Origin: CALITV01 sp964415795
Lineage (GTDB): Bacteria > UBP6 > UBA1177 > JAKLFG01
Reading direction: 5' to 3'
NCBI GenBank assembly: GCA_964415795.1
Contig: CAYQBN010000006.1
Location: 1-64,000 of the forward strand
DNA: 64,000 nucleotides
Below, piece by piece: positions 8,313-17,038 of the stretch (positions within the stretch are counted from its first letter, which is position 1; each line of letters starts with the position of its first letter). The notes beneath the pieces were generated by a model that saw only the letters and a program-made list of their open reading frames with translations, did no database searches and was not told where the DNA came from. The translations under genes were made by a program, and so were the position numbers.

Positions 8313-11300
8313 ATGAGTGACCGGTCCACGACACGCTACCAAGAGACGGCGCCCGAGGCGGTGCCCTTCCTTATCGCCCGGTGGGCGGCGGAGCGCCGTC
8401 GTCTCGTCGTCGAGGCGCCCGATCACCGCGAGGCGGCGCTCCTTGTCCGCGCCGTGGGGTTCTTCGGGGTTTCCGCGGAGCTGTTCTTGCCCCCGTTCCT
8501 TCTCATGGAGCGCGGTTCCTATGATGCTTCGTGGGAGCAACGGCTCATCCGGATCCTGCGTGCAGGCCGCGGGGTGATCGTCGTAACGCCCCTCTCGCGG
8601 CGCTTTCGGCTTCCGGCGATCCTCGCCCACGGAGCGCTTCGCCTCGTCCCCGGAACGCCGGTGTCGCCGTCGGCGCTTGCCCGTGATCTGGCGGCGCGTG
8701 GCTACGATGCGGCTCCGCTCGTTCGTTCGTTCGGTGAGTTCGCGGTGCGCGGCGACATCGTGGATATCTCCTCTTCCGAGCCTGACGAGGGGTGGCGCAT
8801 CGAACTGTTCGACGAGGAGATCGAGCGCATCCACCGATTCTCGCTCACCAGTCAGCGCAACCTCGGCGAGGTCGGAGAGATAAAGGTGTTCCCTCGCATC
8901 GTGAGCCGCTCGCTCGTTCCCGAGTGGCGCGAACGGTGCGCGTCGCTTCTTTCCGAGGAGGGCACCAAGCAGACGATGGAGATCGAAGAGGCGATCGCCG
9001 CAGGCGCCGGCCTCCCGATCGACCTCTATCCCTTGACGGCGGGGAACCTTGTCATCGAGGAATGCTTCGAGGCGCCCGTCGTCCGCTGGGAGGCGGTGCG
9101 GTGCGAGGTGACGCTCGAGGAGGAGATGAGGCGCTTCGAGGAGGAGCGACAGCGCCGGCGCGCCGAAGGGGTCTTTTCGCCGTTCCCGTTCCGGGCCTCG
9201 TTCCGCGAGAAGGTCGCCGCGCCGCTCGTCGAGGTGAGTTCCTTCTTTTCGAGCGCCGAGGCGATAGAGAAGTTCCCGGTGACCCACTATCAACCGTCGC
9301 CGCACGAACGGGAACATCCGGAACTGCTCTTCGAGAAACTGCTCGCCGATCAGCCGGTCGTCCTCTTCACCGATGCCGGGGGACGCGACCGCTGGGGCGA
9401 TCGGTGCGTCGCCGCCGATATCCCGGCCCTGCCGCTCGAAACGCTCCCCCGCGACCTTGAGCGGGGCACGCTCCACATCATCGAAGGAGAAGGATGGGCG
9501 TCGCCCGATGCGGTGCTTGTTCTTCCGCAGGCGCCGCTCGCGGTGCTCCATGAACGGCTCTTTACGCTGAAGGCGCCGCCGCGGCGACGACAGCGGGAGG
9601 AGGTATCTCAGGAGCCGGACGAAACGCGGGTCCCGCTGCTGCTCGACGAACTTCTGCCCGGCGCGCCGGTCGTTCACTATCGCTACGGGATCGCCGTCTA
9701 CGAGGGAATGCGCCGTATCGGCGAGACCGACTGTCTTTCCCTGCGGTACGAGCACGACGATCGCATCTACCTGCCGGTCTATAACATGCACCTGCTCTAC
9801 AAGTACCGTTTCGAGGAAGGCTACTTCCCGAAGGTCTCGTCGCTTCGGTCGACCGCGTGGGAGACGACCCGCGGCAAGATGGAGCGCGAGGTGGAAAAGG
9901 TGGCGGAGCGGATACTGCAACTGTACGCCGAACGGGCGGTGGGTACAGGGAGGCCGGTGCCTATTGCCCACGATATGCTCTCGCAATTCATTGCCGGATT
10001 TCCTTACCGCGATACCCCCGATCAGGCGCGGAGCGCCGCCGAACTGCTCGATGACCTCGCGTCGGGGCGCATCGTGGACCGGCTTCTCTGCGGCGATGTC
10101 GGGTTTGGAAAGACCGAGGTGGCGATGCGCGGCTGTATGGCGGTCGTCGTGGCGGGGCGGCAGGCGGCGGTGCTCGTGCCGACGACGGTACTCTGTTTCC
10201 AGCACTGGCAGACCTTCACCGAGCGGTTCGCGCCGTTCCCGGTGCGCATCGAGATGCTCTCGCGGCTTCAGTCGTCCGCCGAACAGCGCCGGATACTCGC
10301 CGATCTTGCCGAAGGGAGAGTGGACATCGTCATCGGTACCCACCGGCTCCTTTCGGACGATGTCGCGTTCCGTGACCTCGGACTGCTCGTCGTTGACGAG
10401 GAACATCGGTTCGGTGTGACCCAGAAAGAGCGGATCAAAGAGATGAAAAAGGGAGTGGCGACACTCTCGATGCCGGCGACGCCGATCCCGCGGACCCTGC
10501 AGCTGTCGCTCCTCGGGGTGCGCGACATCAGCTTCATCCGCACGCCGCCGCGCGAACGAAAACCGGTGAAGACCCACATCGTCGAATACAGTGAGGAGGT
10601 CATCCGCGAGGCGATACTCCACGAGATGGAACGGGGAGGTCAGAGCTACTTCCTCCATAACCGCATCGAGTCGCTCGGGACCATCAAGAAACTGCTCGAA
10701 CGGCTCATCCCCGGCGTGCGTATAGCGGTCGCCCACGGCCGCATGGAGGAAGAGGAACTCGAGCAGGTGATGATAGACTTCACCGCGCGCCGCTATGACA
10801 TCCTTCTCGCGACCTCGCTCATCGAGTCGGGGATAGACATTCCGCGCGTCAACACCATCATCGTCAATCGCGCCGATACCTTCGGCCTCGCGCAACTCTA
10901 CCAACTGCGCGGCAGGGTGGGTCGCTGGAACCGCGAGGCATACGCGTACCTCATGGTCCCGTCGCTGCGCACTCTCACGAAGGATGCCTACGATCGGCTC
11001 GCGGTCATCAAACGATTCGACCGGCTCGGGAGCGGCTACGATGTCGCGCTCGAAGACCTCAACATCCGCGGCGCGGGCAACATCCTTGGCATGGCGCAGA
11101 CCGGCAAGATAAAGGGGGTCGGTTACGACCTTTACCTCGAGATGCTTCGCCGTCGCATCGAGTTCCTCCGAAGCGGCGAAACCGGCGAGACGCGGGACAT
11201 CGAGGTGAAGAGCGCCTTCCCGGCCTTCATCCCGGAGACCTATATCCCCGATGCCGAATCGCGGCTCGCTTTTTACCGCAAGCTCGCCGACACCGAGCGT

Positions 11301-11651
11301 TCCGAGGAACTCGCGTGGGTGCGCCATCTCCTTGCCGAGATGTTCGGTCCGATACCTCCTGAGGTGGAGCACCTCTTTACCTTGGCGGAACTGCGACTGC
11401 TCGCCCGAAAGGCGCGGGTGGTCAAGATGGAGATAGCGGCAGATGCGTTTACCCTCCATTTCGCCGAGACGGCGCAACCGACGAGCATCGAGGACCTCTT
11501 TGCGGCGGTCGATCGGCTGAACGGGAAGTTCATCCCGCCGCACGGGATCTTCCTTCCCCTGACGAACACCGAAGAATGGCGCGCCGCGCTCACTCTCTTA
11601 GGAAAGGTGTTCGGCAAGAAAGAGACGGCAGGCGCCGTCACCGGCGGGTGA
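8313..11651 (+). CDS. mfd: Transcription-repair coupling factor Mfd
   Basis: The 1112-residue protein is close to the usual 1150. An N-terminal UvrB-like region is followed by the CarD-like RNA-polymerase-interacting domain (VHYRYGIAVYEGM and following, about 450-510). The RecG-type translocase motor has Walker A GDVGFGKTE (about 594), DEEH (about 695), SATS-like MPATPIPRT and ATSLIESGIDIP/GRVGR motifs. A C-terminal TRCF domain closes the protein. Mfd removes RNA polymerase stalled at lesions and recruits UvrA. The start ATG 8313 is preceded by GAGG. Its last 14 bp overlap the convergent gene at 11638. Confidence 0.97.
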   Translation: MSDRSTTRYQETAPEAVPFLIARWAAERRRLVVEAPDHREAALLVRAVGFFGVSAELFLPPFLLMERGSYDASWEQRLIRILRAGRGVIVVTPLSRRFRLPAILAHGALRLVPGTPVSPSALARDLAARGYDAAPLVRSFGEFAVRGDIVDISSSEPDEGWRIELFDEEIERIHRFSLTSQRNLGEVGEIKVFPRIVSRSLVPEWRERCASLLSEEGTKQTMEIEEAIAAGAGLPIDLYPLTAGNLVIEECFEAPVVRWEAVRCEVTLEEEMRRFEEERQRRRAEGVFSPFPFRASFREKVAAPLVEVSSFFSSAEAIEKFPVTHYQPSPHEREHPELLFEKLLADQPVVLFTDAGGRDRWGDRCVAADIPALPLETLPRDLERGTLHIIEGEGWASPDAVLVLPQAPLAVLHERLFTLKAPPRRRQREEVSQEPDETRVPLLLDELLPGAPVVHYRYGIAVYEGMRRIGETDCLSLRYEHDDRIYLPVYNMHLLYKYRFEEGYFPKVSSLRSTAWETTRGKMEREVEKVAERILQLYAERAVGTGRPVPIAHDMLSQFIAGFPYRDTPDQARSAAELLDDLASGRIVDRLLCGDVGFGKTEVAMRGCMAVVVAGRQAAVLVPTTVLCFQHWQTFTERFAPFPVRIEMLSRLQSSAEQRRILADLAEGRVDIVIGTHRLLSDDVAFRDLGLLVVDEEHRFGVTQKERIKEMKKGVATLSMPATPIPRTLQLSLLGVRDISFIRTPPRERKPVKTHIVEYSEEVIREAILHEMERGGQSYFLHNRIESLGTIKKLLERLIPGVRIAVAHGRMEEEELEQVMIDFTARRYDILLATSLIESGIDIPRVNTIIVNRADTFGLAQLYQLRGRVGRWNREAYAYLMVPSLRTLTKDAYDRLAVIKRFDRLGSGYDVALEDLNIRGAGNILGMAQTGKIKGVGYDLYLEMLRRRIEFLRSGETGETRDIEVKSAFPAFIPETYIPDAESRLAFYRKLADTERSEELAWVRHLLAEMFGPIPPEVEHLFTLAELRLLARKARVVKMEIAADAFTLHFAETAQPTSIEDLFAAVDRLNGKFIPPHGIFLPLTNTEEWRAALTLLGKVFGKKETAGAVTGG

Positions 11652-14070
11652 CTTCGATGGCGGCGATGCAGGCGGCGAATGCCGCGAGGTAGGCCGCCAC
11701 GCCGGTAAAGAAGGTCACCGATATGCCGAAGAAGAGCGAGATCGCGGCGGCGAGCACCGATGAGACGACGCCGAGCGCTCCATTGATACCCCAGAGCCAC
11801 GGGCCCCATCCTTTTTGAGCACCGGTGAGCGACGCCATGCCGGTCGGGAAGGGCATTCCGAGCACCGTGCCGATCGCCGCCATCACGAGGCCACTGTAGA
11901 GCATCCGTGCGGGGAGTGGCAACCCCGAGAGCTGCGGGAGAACGAACATGTTCGCGCCACCTGCTGCGGTGACGACGACGAGGAGGATGATGAAAAGAGC
12001 GCGCGGTCTCAGCTTCTCCCTCAGCCGTCCGGCGAGCCAACTGCCGAAGCCGGTGAAGAGGAGCATCGTGCAGAGCACCACCAGAAGGCTGTAACTCGGG
12101 TGACCGAGGAAGACGGTGAACTTCTGGAGGAGCGCTATTTCGATGAGCATGAAGCCGAGCCCGATAGCGGCGAAGTAGATGGTCCACGGATGGCGGAGCA
12201 TGGCAGTGCGCGTCTCCCTCATCGCACCGAGGATCGGGGCGACGACAAGGAGGAGGGCGAGGATCGTCACGATTCCGAGGAGGATGAGGAGGTTGCGCAC
12301 CGCGCCGAGGTTGGTGTTGAGGGGTCCTTCCTTCTCGATGCCGCGGTAGGTAAGGAGTGCCGAGGGTTTCAGCATGTTGAAGAAAAAGGGCCGGTCGTCG
12401 GTGGGGGCGGTGAGGTCGAGCGGATAGGCGGCGATCATGGCGTTCCGTTTATCGCGATCGACGATGTGCTGGAAGACCGATCTTCCTTCGTAGCCCGCCG
12501 CGAGGAGTACTTCGAAGCGGTAGCGGTCGCAGGTGGCGAGAAAGGCGTGTACCGCGTCGCCGTCGAACGGCCGTTTCGAGACGATGATGGTGCCGGTGCC
12601 GTAGGACTCCTCCTCGCGCCGTCGCTTTTCGGCGGGGTCGAGATCGTCAGGAACGTTTCCCGAAAAGGCGGTCGCCGCGAGCATGATGTGTTCGGACGGT
12701 CTCTCGACGCCCGAGGCGGCGAGCGCTTCGTAGGCGAGCGAGGCGAGACGGAGCAGTTCTCCGGGGCGCTTGCGGTAGTACCAGCGCGACATCGTGACGA
12801 CGCCGCGATCGGTGAGACGCGAGAGGAAGACCTTCCATCCTTCGACGGTATAGAGGCTGTTCTCGGTGAGAACGAAGGCGCCTGAGGTCGTTGCCGCCCA
12901 CGAGTCTATGAGCGAGGCTTGGATGATGTCGAACCGCTCCTCGGTACGCTCGAAGAAGCTGCGCGCCTCGTCGTGGATGAGGTGCACCTGCGGCAGTTGG
13001 GCGAAGGGGTAGGTGAACTCGCGGTAGGGGCCGGTTATCGCGTGGAGGATCGCTTCGTTTATCTCGATACCCCAGACCTCCTTCTGCTTGAAGTGGAGCG
13101 CCGAGAGCAGGTCGCGTCCGCCGCCGACGCCGATGACGGCCACCTTCGCGTCGGGAACAAGGAAATGGGCGAGGTTGGTGATGTCGTAGCGGAGGTGGTG
13201 CAGTTCTTCGACCGGTTTGCCGCGCATCGTGACGATGGTGGCGGCGGCGGCGTCTATTACGAGGTTCTTTTGCCCAACCTTGTAGTCGGGGAACTCCTCG
13301 GGGAAGGCCGGTGAGGTGCCCCAGCCGAAGGCCGAGTCGATGTGGTTCTGGATCGTGATGCGCGAGAAGGGGGTCCATGCCTCCCATTCGGTCGCGGTGT
13401 CCACCGCGATGTTCATCTGACCGGTCTCTACCTTCTGCCATTCGATGCGGAAGAAGTGGGTCGTCTGATTGACGAAGGCGAGTCCGGCAAAGAACAGACC
13501 GAGGATCAACCCCGTTCTTCGGCGAGTGAGCACGAAGGCGGCGATCGCCGGCACGACTGCGAGAAGGAGAATGAAGCTCACCGCGTCGATGATGCGCAGC
13601 AGGATAAAGAAGAGGATCGTTCCCGCGGCGGCACCGGCGAGATCGGCGGCGTAGAGCGAGTTCACGAGCGCGATGAAGCGGGTCGAGAGGATCGCCGAAA
13701 CGACCACCCCTGAAAAGTAAAAGGGAACCGCTGCGATGGCATAGATGAGGGCGATCGAAGTGATGCCGACGCCCGTCGGGCGCGGCACGAAGGGTATCGA
13801 AAGGAGCAAAAGAAGCGAGAGAACGATCGTCGCCGCGAAGAGAAGGTCATATCGGGCGATGCGCGCAACGAGCGTTTCTTCGGAAAGATCGTGCCACGTC
13901 TGGGCGAACACGGTCGCGGCGCCGGTCGCCATCCCGAGCATCGCGATCGAGACCGCCATGAAAGCATAGTGGTACCACATCGTGACGCTGAAGATGCGGG
14001 TGAGCGCCGTCTCGAGCGCGAGCGTCGCGAGCGCGGTGAGGAGGATGGCGAGAGAGAGCCGTCGCGTCAT
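11638..14070 (-). CDS. Polytopic membrane protein with spermidine-synthase-like domain
   Basis: The 810-residue protein has about six or seven hydrophobic segments in the first 210 residues and another six in the last 200. Between them lies a soluble Rossmann methyltransferase-like domain of the spermidine synthase superfamily. It has the SAM-binding glycine loop VIGVGGGRDLLSA near residue 310 and the acidic strand end VWGIEINEAI. This matches the known fused MFS-like/spermidine synthase family, whose substrate is mostly unknown. The start follows the upstream small barrel gene by 11 bp, so the two are an operon. The 3' end overlaps mfd by 14 bp in convergent orientation. Actual aminopropyl transfer is not shown by the sequence. 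Confidence 0.85.
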   Translation of the reverse strand: MTRRLSLAILLTALATLALETALTRIFSVTMWYHYAFMAVSIAMLGMATGAATVFAQTWHDLSEETLVARIARYDLLFAATIVLSLLLLLSIPFVPRPTGVGITSIALIYAIAAVPFYFSGVVVSAILSTRFIALVNSLYAADLAGAAAGTILFFILLRIIDAVSFILLLAVVPAIAAFVLTRRRTGLILGLFFAGLAFVNQTTHFFRIEWQKVETGQMNIAVDTATEWEAWTPFSRITIQNHIDSAFGWGTSPAFPEEFPDYKVGQKNLVIDAAAATIVTMRGKPVEELHHLRYDITNLAHFLVPDAKVAVIGVGGGRDLLSALHFKQKEVWGIEINEAILHAITGPYREFTYPFAQLPQVHLIHDEARSFFERTEERFDIIQASLIDSWAATTSGAFVLTENSLYTVEGWKVFLSRLTDRGVVTMSRWYYRKRPGELLRLASLAYEALAASGVERPSEHIMLAATAFSGNVPDDLDPAEKRRREEESYGTGTIIVSKRPFDGDAVHAFLATCDRYRFEVLLAAGYEGRSVFQHIVDRDKRNAMIAAYPLDLTAPTDDRPFFFNMLKPSALLTYRGIEKEGPLNTNLGAVRNLLILLGIVTILALLLVVAPILGAMRETRTAMLRHPWTIYFAAIGLGFMLIEIALLQKFTVFLGHPSYSLLVVLCTMLLFTGFGSWLAGRLREKLRPRALFIILLVVVTAAGGANMFVLPQLSGLPLPARMLYSGLVMAAIGTVLGMPFPTGMASLTGAQKGWGPWLWGINGALGVVSSVLAAAISLFFGISVTFFTGVAAYLAAFAACIAAIEVTRR

Positions 14071-14080
14071 GCGGGTTCCG

Positions 14081-14725
14081 TCAGAAACAGAAGCGGAGCC
14101 CGAGCCCGATGTTGAATCCGGGCCAGATCTCGGGGATGATGTCCATCACGAAGGCTATTTCGAAGAGCACCTCGAGTGGGAACGACTTCACCTGATAGAG
14201 GATGCCGCCGGGCACGCGGAAACCGACGAGGAACCACCAGTCGGGATCGTTGTCGTCCCACCGGTGGTGGTCGTAAGCACCGATGCGCATGCCGGGGCCG
14301 ACATAAAGGGCAGTGTCGCCTGCCGGTATCGGGATGAGATCGTAGAAGCGGAAGAGATAGTCCACATGGAACAGCATCCGGGCGTGGTGGTCGTAGCCCC
14401 ATGACCACGCGGCGAGCGCATCGATGCCTTGCTGTTCGTGGAAGAACCAGCGGAACGAGAGCCCGGTCGGCTCGCCGAGGATGAATCCCAATCCGAACTG
14501 CTTCGATCTCGCCGGCGGCCACTTCGAAGGAAGGGTGACGGGCGCCTTTTTCTTGTGCGCCGACGCAGAGGAGTCGTCGGAGGTCGTCGCGTCTTCTCCG
14601 GTACGCTCCTGTGGCGGTTCATCCTCGATGACCTCTCCCTCTGGCGTCACGATCGCCGCGGTGAGGAGGGCGGCCGGAAAGAGCGCAACGATAACGCCGA
14701 GGGCCCACACGCGTATGAACGCCAT
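14081..14725 (-). CDS. Small outer-membrane barrel-like protein, unknown function
   Basis: The 214-residue protein has a signal peptide, a disordered Glu/Thr/Ser/Lys-rich segment (about 28-65) and then alternating aromatic strands ending in the C-terminal phenylalanine pattern LGLRFCF, typical of outer-membrane beta barrels. It resembles short eight-strand barrels. AAGGAGG precedes ATG 14725. It is the first gene of a two-gene unit with the aminopropyltransferase-like membrane protein. I do not assign a function. Confidence 0.7.
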   Translation of the reverse strand: MAFIRVWALGVIVALFPAALLTAAIVTPEGEVIEDEPPQERTGEDATTSDDSSASAHKKKAPVTLPSKWPPARSKQFGLGFILGEPTGLSFRWFFHEQQGIDALAAWSWGYDHHARMLFHVDYLFRFYDLIPIPAGDTALYVGPGMRIGAYDHHRWDDNDPDWWFLVGFRVPGGILYQVKSFPLEVLFEIAFVMDIIPEIWPGFNIGLGLRFCF

Positions 14726-14756
14726 TCGTGCCTCCTTTTCATCACAGCCTGCGCCG

Positions 14757-14784
14757 ATGATAGCCGAGCGGTGAGGAAAATAAA
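14757..14784 (-). promoter_or_regulatory. Possible promoter of the barrel protein operon
   Basis: On the minus strand TATCAT (14762-14757), five of six to the -10 consensus, lies 16 bp downstream of a weak TTTATT. It is about 30 bp upstream of the start at 14725. Confidence 0.4.
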
Positions 14785-14791
14785 GTTTTCG

Positions 14792-15721
14792 CTAGTGGCC
14801 GAGGCCGTGGCGCATGAGGATGGCGTGTTCGAGTATCTTGAGGATCTCGGCGCAGTACTCTTCGACGGCGCGGACGCTGCCGGGAAGGGCGAAGACGAGC
14901 GTGTTCTCCATGACGGCGGCGACGCTCCGCGACAGGAGCGCGGCGGGATTCCGGGAGCCGTAGGTGATGCGTATGTGATCCATGATGCCCGGTATCTCGC
15001 AGTCGGCGACGCTCCGCACGACATCGGGGGTGATGTCGCGTGGTCCGAGGCCGGTGCCGCCGGTCGTGATGACGACATCGGTGAGGGCGTTCTTGTCGCC
15101 GATGAGTAGCCTGCGAAGCGTTTCTGGCTCATCAGGAAGCACGGTGCGCTCTACCGTGAGGTGCCAGCGGGTCTGGGAGAAATGATCGCGTACGAGTTCG
15201 GCGATCCGCGGGCCGGAGCGGTCCTCGTACTCGCCGGCGGCGGCGCGGTCGGAAAGGGTGACGATGTGGACGGTGAGCGGCCGTTCGGTAAGGCGGACCG
15301 GGTCACCGACATGGATGGTGCCCGGCGTGACGACGCGGGCGAAGATGCCTTCGTGCGGCATGAGGCAGGTCCCGACGCGCTGGGCGACGCTGCATCCCGG
15401 GCCATGACACTCCTTGCCGATCTGGGTGACCTCGAGTTCGACCTTCTCGCCCACCGAGATGCGGTCGAGCGGCGCGGCACGCGAAAGGTCGATGCCTTCG
15501 GTGAGGATGTTCTCGGCGAACTCGCCCGGGGCGACGGCGGTGCCCCTCGTCGCGGTGAACGCCTTCACCGCTCCCGCATCGAGAAGGCTCACCTGACGGT
15601 GCCACCGCCCCGCGTGGGCGTCGCCCGCGATGCCGAGTGGTGTCACCTCGGCTTTATCGACGGGTTTCTTTATCGTCCCTTTCTTCTCCGAGAGGTGAAT
15701 GCCGACGATGCGCCCGCTCAC
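14792..15721 (-). CDS. MOSC-MogA fusion, molybdopterin adenylyltransferase-like
   Basis: The start is GTG 15721: AAGGAGG precedes it and it overlaps the moaC stop as GTGA, a translational-coupling arrangement. Residues about 1-150 form a MOSC domain with the conserved cysteine in IGKECHGPGC. Residues about 155-309 form a MogA/MoaB domain with VHIVTLSDRAAAGEYEDRSG and TTGGTGLGPRDITP. MogA-type proteins adenylylate molybdopterin before metal insertion; MOSC domains bind sulfurated Mo cofactor. The fusion is known in other bacteria. It is the last gene of the Mo-cofactor operon. A domain-swapped paralogue role in cofactor storage is also possible. Confidence 0.88.
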   Translation of the reverse strand: MSGRIVGIHLSEKKGTIKKPVDKAEVTPLGIAGDAHAGRWHRQVSLLDAGAVKAFTATRGTAVAPGEFAENILTEGIDLSRAAPLDRISVGEKVELEVTQIGKECHGPGCSVAQRVGTCLMPHEGIFARVVTPGTIHVGDPVRLTERPLTVHIVTLSDRAAAGEYEDRSGPRIAELVRDHFSQTRWHLTVERTVLPDEPETLRRLLIGDKNALTDVVITTGGTGLGPRDITPDVVRSVADCEIPGIMDHIRITYGSRNPAALLSRSVAAVMENTLVFALPGSVRAVEEYCAEILKILEHAILMRHGLGH

Positions 15722-16236
15722 GAGAGCGCCTCCTTGGTCTTCTCGACGAGCGTTATCCGCTCGATGACCATGCGCTGATCTATCTTCTTGCACATGTCGT
15801 AGACGCTGAGAAGCGACGCCGCGACCGCGGTGAGTGCCTCCATCTCGACGCCGGTCCGCGAGACGCTTCGTACCGTCGCCGTCACCTCGACCCCTTCGGT
15901 GGTGAGCGTCGGCGTCACCGTGATCTGGGTGAGTTCGAGCGGGTGGCAGAGCGGAATTATCTGCGGGGTGAGTTTGGCCGCCTGAATGCCCGCGATCTGA
16001 GCCACCGCGAGCACATCGCCTTTCTTGAGCCCGTTCTCGCGGACGAGCGCTATCGTTTCTTTGGCAAGGCGGATGAAGCCTCGAGCCGTCGCCATGCGGC
16101 GGATCACCTCCTTGTCGCCGACATCCACCATGCGAGCCTTTCCCTGCTTATCCACATGGCTGAGAGCGATCGGTCGGGGATGAGGTGCGCCTTTCTGTTT
16201 CAGTTGACGCGGCTTGATCTTGTTCTTCTTTGCCAT
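15718..16236 (-). CDS. moaC: Cyclic pyranopterin monophosphate synthase MoaC
   Basis: The 172-residue protein starts at ATG 16236 after GGAGG. It has the MoaC landmarks MVDVGDKE, IPLCHPL and SVSRTGVEMEALTAV near the expected positions (E. coli MoaC has 161 residues). A basic extension (AKKNKIKPRQLKQKG) precedes the domain. MoaC converts 3',8-cyclo-dihydro-GTP to cyclic pyranopterin monophosphate, the step after MoaA. It follows moaA by 4 bp and overlaps the MOSC-MogA gene by 3 bp. Confidence 0.95.
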   Translation of the reverse strand: MAKKNKIKPRQLKQKGAPHPRPIALSHVDKQGKARMVDVGDKEVIRRMATARGFIRLAKETIALVRENGLKKGDVLAVAQIAGIQAAKLTPQIIPLCHPLELTQITVTPTLTTEGVEVTATVRSVSRTGVEMEALTAVAASLLSVYDMCKKIDQRMVIERITLVEKTKEALS

Positions 16237-16240
16237 GGCG

Positions 16241-17038
16241 TTACCCTCCAATGCTATGGAACGAACCGGTAGTGTTGCAGGTCCCATGAGCCGGTTTCGC
16301 GGCGATCGCGCGACGGATCGCCTCCTCGGCGCCGAGAGCGCGCACAGAGAAACCGACATCGGAAAAGAGGCAGGGCTTGACGGTCCCATCGGCGAGGAGC
16401 CGGATGCGGTTGCACCGGATGCAGTCGCCTCCCGTGCCGCCCATCACGCCAAAGAACTGTCCCTCGGCGAGGCTCATGCGCGGGATGAAGCGGACCGGCA
16501 GTCCCTCGCGGGCGGCCCATGCGGTCACTTCGCGGGCGTTCGGCTCGTCGGGCGAGCGCTCGATGACGGTGTTTATCTTGACCGGGAAACCGGCCGCACG
16601 CGCGGCGGCGATGCCGGCAAAAACTTCATCTATCCGGTCGAAACCGGTTATCTCGATGAACCGGTCTCGCTCTACGGTGTCGAGGCTCACATTGAGGCGC
16701 ATGAGTCCCGCCTTCCGGAGTTCCGTGGCGAATGTCGAGAGGAGCACGCCGTTGGTCGTCATCGCGAGGTCGGTGATGCCGGGGATGGCGGCGAGCATCG
16801 CGACGAGCGAGACGATGCCGGTGCGGACGAGCGGTTCGCCTCCGGTGAGCCGTACCTTCGTGACGCCGAGCCCGACCGCGGTGCGCGTGAAGGCGGCGAT
16901 CTCTTCGAAGGAGAGTACCCTCTCGTGGGGGATCCAGCGAACTCCCTCCTTCGGCATGCAGTAGTGACAGCGCAGGTTGCACCGGTCGGTCACCGAGATG
17001 CGCAGGTAGGTTATCTCGCGGTCAAATGGGTCGCGCAT
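16241..17038 (-). CDS. moaA: GTP 3',8-cyclase MoaA, short form
   Basis: The 265-residue product starts at ATG 17038, whose frame overlaps the moeA stop by 17 bp. The radical-SAM cluster motif CNLRCHYC, GGEP and the VKINTV strand are normal. The C-terminal cluster cysteines are present (CIRCN, then KPC) and the protein ends in the expected Gly-Gly (SIGG). Typical MoaA has about 330 residues. The missing roughly 60 fall between RFIPRMSLAEG and the C-terminal cysteine segment. MoaA makes the first pterin intermediate with MoaC, encoded next. Function is likely but the deletion makes it less than certain. Confidence 0.87.
   Translation of the reverse strand: MRDPFDREITYLRISVTDRCNLRCHYCMPKEGVRWIPHERVLSFEEIAAFTRTAVGLGVTKVRLTGGEPLVRTGIVSLVAMLAAIPGITDLAMTTNGVLLSTFATELRKAGLMRLNVSLDTVERDRFIEITGFDRIDEVFAGIAAARAAGFPVKINTVIERSPDEPNAREVTAWAAREGLPVRFIPRMSLAEGQFFGVMGGTGGDCIRCNRIRLLADGTVKPCLFSDVGFSVRALGAEEAIRRAIAAKPAHGTCNTTGSFHSIGG

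Noticed and set aside
8283..11543. 1086-residue minus-strand open frame
   Set aside because: It is antisense to mfd, which is fully supported by motifs.
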